DNA of 64,000 nucleotides from Acinetobacter sp. Ac_5812 (GCF_013072695.1 NZ_LXUK01000027.1:124001-188000), one strand, 5' to 3'. Positions 35,465 to 44,683 are shown, counted from the stretch's first letter. A program made the numbers and translations. Notes: generated from the letters alone by a model not told the origin.

Positions 35465-35654
35465 GGCTATACCTTTTTTATTTAATCGTGAGCCTAAAAA
35501 ACCATCTTATACGAGGGAATGTCATCTACAACCTGAGCAAGCCAAAGCGACCAAAGCTTTGGCAAAACGCAAGAGTTTAAATACATCTTACGAAGCTTCA
35601 AACACTTCTCAGGGCGGAGCCAAAGTAAGTCCAGCTGAAAAGCTTAACCCTTAA
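35463..35654 (+). CDS. possible small protein, hypothetical
   Basis: A 63-codon frame (MAIPFLFNREPKKPSYTREC) whose ATG overlaps the divergent ATG of the PLP enzyme by two bases. Codon choice looks gene-like, with a Lys/Ala/Ser-rich, probably disordered product, but no ribosome site is visible and no family is known. It may be coincidental to the PLP enzyme's promoter region. Confidence 0.3.
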   Translation: MAIPFLFNREPKKPSYTRECHLQPEQAKATKALAKRKSLNTSYEASNTSQGGAKVSPAEKLNP

Positions 35655-35710
35655 TTGGATGAGAACCCGATATGACTCCATTAAGCACTTTCAACTCATA
35701 AAAATTCGAT

Positions 35711-36997
35711 TTAACCTAAGAACAATTTTTCCAGATAGGGATTTAAAAACTTGGCTTTTGGGTCAAGCTGCTGACGCAAAGCCATAAAATCATCCCACTT
35801 TGGATATAAAGCCCGAAGCTGTGTCTTGTTCATTTGATGCATTTTACCCCAATGCGGACGCCCCTTATATTTTTGCAAGATTGGCTCAACCACATCAAAA
35901 ATCAAACGCGGGTCTTGCTTATGATATTGATGAACCGAGATCGAAATGGAATCCTGCTGATAAAAAGGACTGAGCCAAATATCATCACCTTTAACAAAGC
36001 GGAATTCGAGCGGAAAAAATGTGGCCACTTTATACGTTCTTAAGGCATGCAACACTTCATCCAAACACTCTAATCCGCGATTAACAGGAATCTGATACTC
36101 CATTTCATTGAACTTGGTATTACGCGGTGTTGGAAATATCTTGCTCGACCAATCGATATAAGTCGTCGGTTTAACAAAAATGCCGAGTAGCTTCTGTAAA
36201 TAAGGATTCAACGAAGGAAAATTTTTGGTCAGCTCAGAACATAAAGTGAGCAAGGTATCGTCGGAAGGGAAATTCTCCTTCCGTGGCAGAATTTCCTCAT
36301 CGGTCTCATCCAGTGTTTTTAACATCAACTGCTTTTCATAGGAAAATACAAAGCACTCAATATGCCGATGCTGATGCTTCCATTGCTGAATATGCTGCAT
36401 CATGTCCTCTACAGGACAAAGTTGAATGTGTTCTTTGAGTTTATAGCGCGGACGATTTTGCATAGTGATTTGGGTCAAGATGCCTAAGCTACCCAAAGAG
36501 ACTCGCCCTGCGGCAAAGATTTCAGGATGCTCTGTGCGACTACATTTTAGGATTTCACCCGAAGCCGTCAATAGCTCAAAAGCTTCAACATAGGCTGAAA
36601 TACAATGTAAATCTGCACCTGTGCCATGTGTGCCTGTAGAGACTGCACCCGCCAGACTTTGCTGATCAATATCTCCTTGATTCATTAAAGCCTGATTGAT
36701 GGATTGTTGCTGTAAATGTTGGTCTAGGTCATATAAGCGTGTGCCTGCATAAATACTGCTCTGACATCGGTCAAGATCAGTCGATGCAATTCCTGCAATA
36801 TGATCCAAAGACAATAAGGTTGCATCGGTACACACCAACGGCGTAAAAGAATGCCCAGCACCGACTACCCGTATTTTTTTCTGCGCTTGCACAATAGCCT
36901 GTAGTTCTTGAATATTGGCAGGTTGCAAAATCTGTTGCGGCATAGATTTTTGAAAACCTGACCAGTTTGTCCAGATGCCTTGTGTTAAATCACTCAT
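35711..36997 (-). CDS. FAD-binding oxidoreductase, D-arabinono-1,4-lactone oxidase type
   Basis: A 428-aa VAO-fold flavoprotein. The FAD-binding N-terminal domain has RVVGAGHSFTPLVCTDATLL (residues about 43-62), in which the His of GHSF is the usual covalent FAD ligand in this family. GTHGTGADLH and GSLGILTQITMQNRPRY follow. The C-terminal half is the ALO domain (EFRFVKGDDIWLSPFYQQDS; the HWGKMHQM motif near 390). Its ATG overlaps the ceramidase stop (ATGA), so they are translationally coupled. The substrate is unknown, probably a hydroxyl group on a breakdown product. Confidence 0.87.
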   Translation of the reverse strand: MSDLTQGIWTNWSGFQKSMPQQILQPANIQELQAIVQAQKKIRVVGAGHSFTPLVCTDATLLSLDHIAGIASTDLDRCQSSIYAGTRLYDLDQHLQQQSINQALMNQGDIDQQSLAGAVSTGTHGTGADLHCISAYVEAFELLTASGEILKCSRTEHPEIFAAGRVSLGSLGILTQITMQNRPRYKLKEHIQLCPVEDMMQHIQQWKHQHRHIECFVFSYEKQLMLKTLDETDEEILPRKENFPSDDTLLTLCSELTKNFPSLNPYLQKLLGIFVKPTTYIDWSSKIFPTPRNTKFNEMEYQIPVNRGLECLDEVLHALRTYKVATFFPLEFRFVKGDDIWLSPFYQQDSISISVHQYHKQDPRLIFDVVEPILQKYKGRPHWGKMHQMNKTQLRALYPKWDDFMALRQQLDPKAKFLNPYLEKLFLG

Positions 36998-38742
36998 ACT
37001 GCCTCTCCTTGGCTAACGGCAGTTTTTAAATTGCCATGATTGCTGCGTTTTGCGAGTTCCTGCACTGGAATATGCGGCGGTCGTGTCATTTCATCGTAAT
37101 GACGTTTATCTTTTTCTAACAATAATTGTTCTGCTAAGCCTTGGAACTTGCTCTGACAGGCTGCCAATGTCCATTGACCAAATAAGGTATGCCCACCTTC
37201 ATACGCCTGCACTTGGTATTCTTCATAGGTGGTGACATAACCCATGTAATCATTGCAGTACGATGCTAACCAAACTCTTTCAATCGAAGCCTGTGCAGCA
37301 AGCGTCTGTTTAACCGTATCAACCACACGCTGCCCTGCAATAGTGGTAAACTCTCCCGGACAACATATCAATGCCAGAGACCCTAATCGCACAATTTGTA
37401 AGGGAACCACGCTCGGGACTAAAGGGCTCTGCTGAATCGCCCCAGCTTTCACTTGTCGGTTCATTTCTGCAATCAACGGATCAAGAATACTCGGTGGAAA
37501 ACCAATCGGTTGACCTAGAATCTTTTTGGCACCTGATTCTAGTAAAATCCGTTTCGGTCCTTGAGATGCATACAGCTGCTGATATGCTACAAAGTCTGCT
37601 GCTTTGGGATGTTTGATTTTTTGTTTGCGAAATTGATCGGCTAAAAATTGCATCCCCATCATTAAGGGTTTGGGTGCACCTAGACCATCGACAGGCGTAC
37701 CTGCAAAAAATGCGGTGCCATGACAAGGCTGGCTGGTCTTTGCATGCTTTTGACCATCTGCAAATGCATCGGGAATCTCAATATTGCTCAGATCTACATA
37801 GGACAAAACAGCATCGATCTTGCCTTCAACTTTTTGCAAATTTTTAGCAATATTCCCCTGTAAGCTAGTTAAAGCCAATTCACTCTGATAACGCCCATTT
37901 TGTTGCGCATATTGATACTCCTGCTCACCTTTAATTTGATTGCGAATCTTGAGCTGATCTTTACCATGGAAATGCGGTGATACATCCCCAGCGGTTGCTT
38001 GGGCAAAAATCGTGACTGGATTATCAACTCCTTGCTCAATTAAAGCCTGCTCAGAAAATGCAGCTGCATAACCCTTATTATCGCCATCATAGGCGTTTAA
38101 GGAATTTCCCAAACAAGTCGCATGTACCCCAAATAATGAAATAAAGGACTGCAATTTTTGTTCACGATAAAAACCAAGCAATTGCATTTCACGATTCAAA
38201 GCCAAATGCGTTTCAGCATTAGTGCGTGGCAAAACCTCTGGATTACGATTATAGGCTTTGATCGAACGATTCCACGCCACAGCGGTATGTTCTGAAAAAT
38301 GTTGCGTGCCCAAGAAAATCTCGGTGTCTTGTTCAGATGCAATCGCATTTTGAATACTCAGTACAATCGCCTCAACAATTGCACTGAGATGCTCAGGCAC
38401 AAAACCGGGTGTTGGCATATTATATAAAGCTTCATAACCGCAACCACCAGGCCCAGAGTGGGTATGGGTTGCCATTAACACCAGTTGATTTTCATCAAAT
38501 GGCGTACCTATGATTTGCGTGAGTCGCGCTACCGTTTGGCTGCGCATGGCATGGGTAATACAACCTAAATCAAGACAACAAAGCAGCAGTCGATGATCGG
38601 ATGAATCGGCAATACTCACGCTACGTGCAAATAAAGCTGTGCGCTGTTCATAGGCCCGATGTGACCATTGCCCATAACCAAACATGGCATAGCCTTTCGG
38701 TGTAACTTTGATTTGTTGTTTATCCCAGCCCACTTGATACAT
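36994..38742 (-). CDS. neutral ceramidase-like hydrolase without signal peptide
   Basis: A 582-aa member of the neutral/alkaline non-lysosomal ceramidase family, which splits ceramide into sphingosine and fatty acid. Zinc and catalytic positions are all visible: ATHTHSGPGG, FGVHATCLGN, the nucleophile serine in ATAGDVSPHFHG, PGEFTTIAGQRV, and SYCNDYMGYVTTYEEYQVQA. The family is usually 650-700 aa and secreted. This copy has no signal peptide (it starts MYQVGWDKQQIKVT) and lacks most of the C-terminal immunoglobulin-like domain. It is coupled to the FAD oxidoreductase. Confidence 0.85.
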   Translation of the reverse strand: MYQVGWDKQQIKVTPKGYAMFGYGQWSHRAYEQRTALFARSVSIADSSDHRLLLCCLDLGCITHAMRSQTVARLTQIIGTPFDENQLVLMATHTHSGPGGCGYEALYNMPTPGFVPEHLSAIVEAIVLSIQNAIASEQDTEIFLGTQHFSEHTAVAWNRSIKAYNRNPEVLPRTNAETHLALNREMQLLGFYREQKLQSFISLFGVHATCLGNSLNAYDGDNKGYAAAFSEQALIEQGVDNPVTIFAQATAGDVSPHFHGKDQLKIRNQIKGEQEYQYAQQNGRYQSELALTSLQGNIAKNLQKVEGKIDAVLSYVDLSNIEIPDAFADGQKHAKTSQPCHGTAFFAGTPVDGLGAPKPLMMGMQFLADQFRKQKIKHPKAADFVAYQQLYASQGPKRILLESGAKKILGQPIGFPPSILDPLIAEMNRQVKAGAIQQSPLVPSVVPLQIVRLGSLALICCPGEFTTIAGQRVVDTVKQTLAAQASIERVWLASYCNDYMGYVTTYEEYQVQAYEGGHTLFGQWTLAACQSKFQGLAEQLLLEKDKRHYDEMTRPPHIPVQELAKRSNHGNLKTAVSQGEAV

Positions 38743-38861
38743 TGGCGCGTCCCTTTCTCAGTTCTTTTTCTAACTGTGTTAAAGCCTGTTGAAAGTTAAT
38801 CAAAATTATGCGATACCCAACAGGGTTAAAGACACTTTTCTTTGGGGGGCAAAACGGACTT

Positions 38862-39908
38862 ATGCCTAAACAATTCATCAATAGCGCTGAAACACAGCAA
38901 TATATTCCACCCACCATTCTGGCCAGCCTGATCCATTATGCAGAGCAACAACAGTGGAATTATGCTGCATGGTTTCAGCATTCAGGTTTAGACATTGCAC
39001 AAATACAGCAAACCCAAGGCGTGGTTCGCTTCTCTCAATTGTGTGATGTGATACGTCAGGCCATGACAGCCTACCAACAACCCGACCTCGGTTTAAAGCT
39101 TGGCAGTAGTGAAGGTTTAATTTCAATGGGGATTCTCGGTTTCGCCATGCAATCCTGCAAGACTGTTGCAGATGCTTTAGACATTGCGCTGCGTTATCAT
39201 CGTATTTCAGGCAGCGTCTTAAATATCAACTTTTCCATCCACGCTGATCTCTGTGAATTAGAAGTCACTGAAACCTCTCCCTGCAATGAACTCAAAGCTT
39301 TTTTCTATGATGAATTATTTAGCAGCATCATCACCTGTTTAAATGCAATGCTGGGCGATCATGATGATGTAGTGAGTCTTGAACTCAGCTATTTTCCAAG
39401 CGAATATCAACAACAATATAATGATCTCTTTGGCTGCCCTGTCCAATTTAACCGTGATAAAAATATCATGCGTTTTAGTAGTCGCCTATTGCAGCGTAAC
39501 TTAAAAAATTACAGCCCCGCCAACTATGCAACTGCACTAAACATTTGTGAACAGGCGTTAAAAGAAATAGACCAGCTCAATCAAGTCGGCTACGTCCATT
39601 TACTTGATCATTTGATTGAACAGCATTTACCTGAACGTTTTGAGATGCAACAAGCTGCCGAACAATTACACCTCAGCGAGCGTCATTTAAGACGACAATT
39701 ATTGGCAGAAGGTTTGAGTTTTCAACAAATTCGGCAAAATGTGTTGGAGCGGAAAGCTAAACAATTACTGGAACAGAACCTATCCATGAGTGAGATTAGC
39801 CTACAATTAGGTTTTAGTGAATTACGTGAATTTCGACGTGCCTTTAAACGCTGGACTGGGCAAGCGCCTTCGGTTTATAAACAAGAGAGCATTTTACATA
39901 ATGCCTAA
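38862..39908 (+). CDS. AraC-family regulator with arabinose-binding-type N-terminus
   Basis: A 348-aa regulator. The N-terminal domain (about 20-205) is of the AraC-binding type (FSQLCDVIRQAMTAYQQPDL, GLKLGSS, MGILGFAMQSCKTVADALD). The C-terminal double helix-turn-helix spans about residues 245-345 (ERFEMQQAAEQLHLSERHLR; MSEISLQLGFSELREFRRAF; TGQAPSVYKQ). I start at MPKQFINSAE; the frame is open 18 codons further. It is divergent from the ceramidase operon 119 bases away and is its likely activator. Its domain plan resembles SphR of Pseudomonas, which responds to sphingosine. Confidence 0.87.
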   Translation: MPKQFINSAETQQYIPPTILASLIHYAEQQQWNYAAWFQHSGLDIAQIQQTQGVVRFSQLCDVIRQAMTAYQQPDLGLKLGSSEGLISMGILGFAMQSCKTVADALDIALRYHRISGSVLNINFSIHADLCELEVTETSPCNELKAFFYDELFSSIITCLNAMLGDHDDVVSLELSYFPSEYQQQYNDLFGCPVQFNRDKNIMRFSSRLLQRNLKNYSPANYATALNICEQALKEIDQLNQVGYVHLLDHLIEQHLPERFEMQQAAEQLHLSERHLRRQLLAEGLSFQQIRQNVLERKAKQLLEQNLSMSEISLQLGFSELREFRRAFKRWTGQAPSVYKQESILHNA

Positions 39909-40014
39909 GAATAAAAACTGTCTAGAAATTTCCAAGCGCAGATGTAGATAAAACCGAACCGTAAATGCTTTTTCTTGTAATTTAAAATTCTCGCAAATAT
40001 TCACTACCGCGCTC

Positions 40015-40106
40015 GGCGGCATGGATGCCGCCAGTTTGGCTGTGATACAAGGAAGTATCATCAGCCAAACAAAGGATTTTTGTTACTTTTCATCCCTGAA
40101 AAGTAA
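40015..40106. repeat. triple-hairpin intergenic element
   Basis: Three consecutive inverted repeats. GGCGGCAT-GG-ATGCCGCC lies at 40015-40032. GTTTGGCTG(TGATAC)AAGGAA(GTATCA)T-CAGCCAAAC lies at 40034-40070, with one bulge. TTACTTTTCA-TCCC-TGAAAAGTAA lies at 40083-40106. The compact order suggests a structured or mobile repeat unit rather than a simple terminator. It lies between the AraC gene and tauD, convergent genes. Confidence 0.7.
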
Positions 40107-40184
40107 GAGAGAAAACGGATGCTTATCCAAAATAAGATGAGATCTCTATAAGATTCCACCGAAGCAAAAAATTAAAACTAAATT

Positions 40185-41030
40185 TTAACTTGCTGCCTGA
40201 TAAAACGGCACATCACCATTAATCGTGGCACGATGCATAATCCGGTGCGCCTCCCCATAATCAAATAAAGCCTTATGCTGCGTACAACGATTATCCCAAA
40301 TCGCCACATCACCCGCTTGCCACTGCCAACGCAAATGGAACCGCTCATTGGTGGCATGCGCAAATAAATACTGCAACAACTCAGCACTTTCAGCTTCATC
40401 TAACTCATTAATACGCGTGGTGAATCCTTCACTCACAAACAAAATTGGCTGACCTGTGACTGGATGTGTTCTCACCACAGGGTGAACAACGGGTGGATTA
40501 CGCTTAAATGTGTCTTCCAGCTTTTGACGCTCAACATCATTATGTGCAAAACGCTCAATCGGGAAAGACTGGCGAATATCATGCGTTGCAGTTAAGCCTT
40601 TTAACTTCGTCTGTAAATCTTGATCTAGCGCAGCAAATGCAGCTGCTCCACTCGACCACAGCGTATCGCCACCTACAGGCGGAATCTTAATCGCTTGTAA
40701 GACACAGCCCAATGGTGGTTTTTGGCTAAAGGTCACATCGGTATGCCAAAGTTCATTGTCACGTAAATCCTGTTTCCAACTATCCAATACAATGATTTCG
40801 GGTACATTCGCAACTGATGGATAGATCGGATGAATATGCAAAGAACCAAAACCACGCGCCAACTCCGCTTGTGCCTGAGGTGCAAGCTGCTGATTGCGGA
40901 AGAAGATCACATGATGATCCAGCAAAGCTTGTTGAATTTGTTGCGTAGTATTTTCATCAGCCGTGTTTAAGTCAACATCGTGAATAATTGCACCGATTGT
41001 TGGTTTAATAACTTCAATATTTAAGGTCAT
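40185..41030 (-). CDS. tauD: taurine dioxygenase
   Basis: An iron/2-oxoglutarate dioxygenase that hydroxylates taurine; the product breaks down to sulfite and aminoacetaldehyde. The Fe ligands are in ELWHTDVTFSQKPP (His and Asp) and HRIMHRATINGD (His), with 2-oxoglutarate-binding Arg in the latter. The 281-aa length and motifs AGDVAIWDNRCTQHKA and VGGDTLWSS are family-typical. It is the last gene of tauABCD, with 16 bases after tauC. Confidence 0.95.
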   Translation of the reverse strand: MTLNIEVIKPTIGAIIHDVDLNTADENTTQQIQQALLDHHVIFFRNQQLAPQAQAELARGFGSLHIHPIYPSVANVPEIIVLDSWKQDLRDNELWHTDVTFSQKPPLGCVLQAIKIPPVGGDTLWSSGAAAFAALDQDLQTKLKGLTATHDIRQSFPIERFAHNDVERQKLEDTFKRNPPVVHPVVRTHPVTGQPILFVSEGFTTRINELDEAESAELLQYLFAHATNERFHLRWQWQAGDVAIWDNRCTQHKALFDYGEAHRIMHRATINGDVPFYQAAS

Positions 41031-41046
41031 TTTCTACTACTCACAC

Positions 41047-41928
41047 TTATAACTGTTGGCCATACCAAGGAGATAATTGCTTCTGTAACCAACGCAAAAA
41101 CAATTCAAAACTAACCGCGACGATCGCAATCACAATAATGCCGAGAACCACTGTATCAGTAATCAGGAACTGTGCCGCTGACTGCACCATAAAACCAATA
41201 CCGCGATCTGCTGCAACTAATTCCGAAGCCACCAAAGTTGACCAGCCCACGCCAAGACCAATACGAATACCCGTTAAAATATGCGGTAAGGCCGTCGGCA
41301 GAATCACATGCCAAAACACTTGTGATTGGCTTGCCCCTAAAGATAAGGCGGCACGTTCACGATTGAGCTGGTGACTGAGTACGCCATGGGTACTGCTGAT
41401 AATCACAGGTGCAAGGATCGAAAAGAAAATCAAAAGCACCTTGGTGGTTTCGCCAATCCCGAACCAAATCACTAATAATGGTAAATAAGCCAACGGTGGA
41501 ATCGGGCGCAATAACTCAACCAATGGATCAAGCACCGCACGCACCCACTTGTTTAAGCCCATCCATAAACCTAAAGGCACACCAATAGCAATCGCGGCAA
41601 CTAAAGCCAACAAAACACGCGAGATACTCGCCGCCAAATGCTGCCATAAGGTGGCTTTCATAAAGCCTTGTTGGCTGACTTCAAGGAACTTTTGCCATAC
41701 CGCTTGTGGGCTCGGCAGAAATAAACTTGGGACAATTTTTAATGCAGTGATCAAATACCAAATGATCAAGACACTCAATACGCTCGATAAACTCAACAAC
41801 AAACTACGATGGCGAGTAAAAAAGGCGCCAATTGGACTAAAAACCGAACCCGACTGTGCTTGATTCGTCGATTGCAGTTCCTCGGCCTTACTCACCTCAT
41901 AAGCTGTATTTTTTGCTTGCCCCGTCAT
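41047..41928 (-). CDS. tauC: taurine ABC transporter permease
   Basis: The membrane component of the taurine importer, 293 aa with about six spans. The EAA-type loop is LSHQLNRERAALSLGASQSQ, which docks TauB. The core begins near residue 35 (HRSLLLSLSSVLSVLIIWYL), following a polar, non-conserved N-terminal tail. It overlaps tauB by 4 bases (ATGA). Confidence 0.93.
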   Translation of the reverse strand: MTGQAKNTAYEVSKAEELQSTNQAQSGSVFSPIGAFFTRHRSLLLSLSSVLSVLIIWYLITALKIVPSLFLPSPQAVWQKFLEVSQQGFMKATLWQHLAASISRVLLALVAAIAIGVPLGLWMGLNKWVRAVLDPLVELLRPIPPLAYLPLLVIWFGIGETTKVLLIFFSILAPVIISSTHGVLSHQLNRERAALSLGASQSQVFWHVILPTALPHILTGIRIGLGVGWSTLVASELVAADRGIGFMVQSAAQFLITDTVVLGIIVIAIVAVSFELFLRWLQKQLSPWYGQQL

Positions 41929-42716
41929 ACAGCCACCTCATGCCCTGCTTGTTTCTGCACACGCAGGCGTTCAAACAATTGCTCGCGTAATTGAATAAAT
42001 TTAGGATCCGATTTAATCGCACGGATGGATTCACCTTGCTTATAACGGTCAGCGAAATCCAGTTTTAAAGTTTCGACAATCTTACCTGGACGAGCCGTCA
42101 TCAACACCAATTGATTACTCAGCAAAAGTGCTTCCTCAATGTCATGGGTAATCAGGAAAAAGGATTTATTTTGTTCAATCCATAAATCCAGCACCAACTG
42201 CTGCATGGTTTCACGGGTAAATGCATCAAGTGCAGCAAAAGGCTCATCCAATAAAATGAATGCTGCATGGCTGATCAAGGCACGGGCAATACCGACACGC
42301 TGTTTCATGCCACCTGACAATTCCCAAATATTGGCTTTAGCCACATGACTCAAGCCGACAATTTTAAGAATTGCATCGACTTTCTGTTGAATTTCATGTG
42401 CTTTTAAACCTTTGAGCTGCAAAGCAAAACCAATATTTTCAAAGACATTTAACCAAGGTAGTAAAGCATGATCCTGAAACACCACCGCACGGCGCGCATC
42501 AGGTGCAGTCACCACTTCATGGTCCAGTGTAATTTGACCTGAACTTGGCTTTTGAAAACCCGCCAGAATATTCAGCAATGTTGTTTTCCCACAACCCGAC
42601 TCGCCCAAAATCACAGTCAACGTACCTTCTTCAATCTTCAGATTGATATCTTGCAAGACAGGTACGGTCTGCTTTGGAAAAGTTAAATGAAGATGCTCCG
42701 CAGCTAATACGCTCAT
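41925..42716 (-). CDS. tauB: taurine ABC transporter ATP-binding protein
   Basis: The ATPase of the taurine importer, 263 aa. It has Walker A GESGCGKTTLLN, the signature LSGGMKQRVGIARAL, Walker B FILLDEPFAALD and the H-loop LITHDIEEA. The similarity is to the SsuB/TauB class of sulfonate importers; taurine specificity follows from tauD and the operon. A strong ribosome site (TAGGAGATCGAA) precedes the ATG. Confidence 0.93.
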   Translation of the reverse strand: MSVLAAEHLHLTFPKQTVPVLQDINLKIEEGTLTVILGESGCGKTTLLNILAGFQKPSSGQITLDHEVVTAPDARRAVVFQDHALLPWLNVFENIGFALQLKGLKAHEIQQKVDAILKIVGLSHVAKANIWELSGGMKQRVGIARALISHAAFILLDEPFAALDAFTRETMQQLVLDLWIEQNKSFFLITHDIEEALLLSNQLVLMTARPGKIVETLKLDFADRYKQGESIRAIKSDPKFIQLREQLFERLRVQKQAGHEVAV

Positions 42717-42725
42717 TTCGATCTC

Positions 42726-43748
42726 CTATGGCTGTAAGAAATTGGTGGTCACATTATCTTGATAATCAGGTTTGACTTGATCGACCTTGCCTTGGCTCTT
42801 TAAGAAAGTTGCGGTGTCGAAAATATTTTTGGCAAACTCACCTGATAAAGTCGCTTGTTGCTGCTGACGATCCAAATAAATATTTCCTGAAAGCAACAAT
42901 GGAATATCTTTTACATCAGAACCCGTCAGTTGCGCGATTTTCTGGATATGGTCAGCATTCTGCTCAAATGCTTTTGGATCCTGCTGGTACGCCTCAACTT
43001 GTTTCAAGCTGGTTTGCACAAAGGCCTTTAAAAACTCTGGATTTTTCTCAGCGAAATCTTTACGAACCACCCATAAATCATAAGTTGGTGCGCCCCACTC
43101 GCCGACTTGTTTTGAGTCGGTTAAGACATGGCCACTGGCTTTGACTTTGCTTAACGCAGGTTCCCAAACATAAGTCGCATCAATATCACCACGCTCCCAA
43201 GCGGCAGTGATTTCAGGTGGACGTAAGTTAATAATCTTGACTTGGTTATCCGCAATATTCCAATGCTTTAAAGCTGACAATAAGCTGTAATGTGTGGTTG
43301 AAACGAAGGGTACGGCAATGGTTTTGCCAATCAAATCTTGTGGTTTTTGAATGCCAGATTTATTGCTGACCACCAAGGCTTCAGAACCACCTAATTTAGC
43401 CGTCACAAGAAATACTTCAATCGGTAAATCTCGACTTGCCGCTGCCGCCAAAGGACTAGAACCAATGTTCCCAATCACCACATCGCCCGAAGCCAATGCA
43501 TTGACCACATCAGAACCTGCATCAAACTTACGCCACTGAATCGCTTGATTACTATTACGTTCATAATCACCATTGGCCTGCGCAACCTTGGTTGGATCAA
43601 CACCTGTTTGGTAGGCAATCACCACCGCTTTGTTGTTTTTAGACTGAACAGGTGCAGCATCTTTTTGATTTTGATAGACAATAAAAGCAACAATCGCCAC
43701 AAGGACGATCGCTGTTACGATTAACGGCTTGGTGTTCTTGATGCCCAT
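42726..43748 (-). CDS. tauA: taurine ABC transporter substrate-binding protein
   Basis: The periplasmic taurine-binding protein, 340 aa. Core motifs are IAYQTGVDPTKVAQANGDYE, FDAGSDVVNALASGDVVIGN and TYVWEPALSKV. The N-terminus has a hydrophobic stretch (KPLIVTAIVLVAIVAFIVY) with no obvious signal-peptidase site or lipobox, so it may remain membrane-anchored. I start at MGIKNTK; a TTG start seven codons earlier is possible. It is first in tauABCD, and an inverted repeat about 80 bases upstream could be the operator. Confidence 0.92.
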   Translation of the reverse strand: MGIKNTKPLIVTAIVLVAIVAFIVYQNQKDAAPVQSKNNKAVVIAYQTGVDPTKVAQANGDYERNSNQAIQWRKFDAGSDVVNALASGDVVIGNIGSSPLAAAASRDLPIEVFLVTAKLGGSEALVVSNKSGIQKPQDLIGKTIAVPFVSTTHYSLLSALKHWNIADNQVKIINLRPPEITAAWERGDIDATYVWEPALSKVKASGHVLTDSKQVGEWGAPTYDLWVVRKDFAEKNPEFLKAFVQTSLKQVEAYQQDPKAFEQNADHIQKIAQLTGSDVKDIPLLLSGNIYLDRQQQQATLSGEFAKNIFDTATFLKSQGKVDQVKPDYQDNVTTNFLQP

Positions 43749-44173
43749 AATTAGATGATCTTTCAACAATATAGGCTTATGGTATGCGGCATGCTTTATG
43801 ATTAAAAATAAGAAAAAGTGACTTGCTTATTCCTTTATGAGATAAGAATAAGTCTTAGACAATGTTGTGCTGCTTTTATCATCAAGTGCGATATTTTTAA
43901 TGTGCTTGCATTTAATTTTCCAAATCATGCTTTTAAATATTTATCATCCAACTTAATTGAAAAGTAAAATATTTAATCTCGATAATTTCATCTTTAAATT
44001 AAATAAGATCATTCAATTTAAAGCTAGGTTTTAAACCATATTCCGAATAAGCCGATAAATGCTCATTATTTATCAAAAATAGATATATAAATAAATTTTG
44101 CTTATTTTCCTGAATATAAAAACCGTCCTAAGATAAAAACATCATCCCGCTGATGTATATAAAGGTTGTAAAA
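43749..44173. promoter_or_regulatory. divergent control region between tauA and the rhodanese gene
   Basis: About 425 very AT-rich bases containing both promoters. Two dyads stand out. CTTATTC-N13-GAATAAG (43826-43852) lies 78 bases upstream of tauA. GATAAAT-N7-ATTTATC (44054-44074) lies about 100 bases upstream of the rhodanese gene. LysR-type regulators of sulfur starvation (CysB, Cbl) bind AT-rich sites of this kind, but I cannot assign them. Confidence 0.5.
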
Positions 44174-44683
44174 ATGAATGCTCAATTTGATTCTACTCAA
44201 GCTGTGGAATCCAACATTACTTCCCACGGTTCTTTCAACAATCCACAAGATATCCTACAACGTGCTCAGCAATATGCTGAAGAAAATGAACTTGATTTCA
44301 CGGGCAGCATCCCTCCTAGCGAAGCTTGGTATTTGGTTCAACAAGGCCATGCTGTCTTGGTTGATGTAAGAACCAATGAAGAACGTAAATTTGTCGGCTA
44401 TGTGCCTGAAAGTATCCACGTCGCATGGGCAACAGGTACATCTTTTAACCGCAATCCTCGTTTTTTAAAAGAACTGGATAGCAAAGTCGGCAAAGACAAA
44501 ACAATTTTATTGCTGTGTCGTAGCGGTAAACGTTCTGCTTTAGCTGCAACAGCAGCTTTTAGTGCAGGTTTTGCACAAGTCTATAACGTACTGGAAGGTT
44601 TTGAGGGTGATTTAAACGAACAGCAGCAGCGCAATCAAAGTAATGGCTGGCGTACCCACCAATTACCTTGGTTACAAGATTAA
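44174..44683 (+). CDS. rhodanese-like sulfurtransferase
   Basis: A 169-aa single-domain rhodanese, which carries sulfane sulfur as a persulfide. The active-site loop is CRSGKRS with the nucleophile C115. An approximately 35-residue polar N-terminal extension precedes the domain. I start at MNAQFDSTQA (AAAGG, eight bases upstream); a start seven codons earlier is open. It is the first gene of a run of four (rhodanese, serine acetyltransferase, encapsulin, cysteine desulfurase), the gene set of family 2A encapsulin loci. Confidence 0.9.
   Translation: MNAQFDSTQAVESNITSHGSFNNPQDILQRAQQYAEENELDFTGSIPPSEAWYLVQQGHAVLVDVRTNEERKFVGYVPESIHVAWATGTSFNRNPRFLKELDSKVGKDKTILLLCRSGKRSALAATAAFSAGFAQVYNVLEGFEGDLNEQQQRNQSNGWRTHQLPWLQD

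Noticed and set aside
43749..43769. TTG start seven codons upstream for tauA
   Set aside because: The extra residues are not typical, and the ATG at 43748 is directly followed by the signal-like segment.
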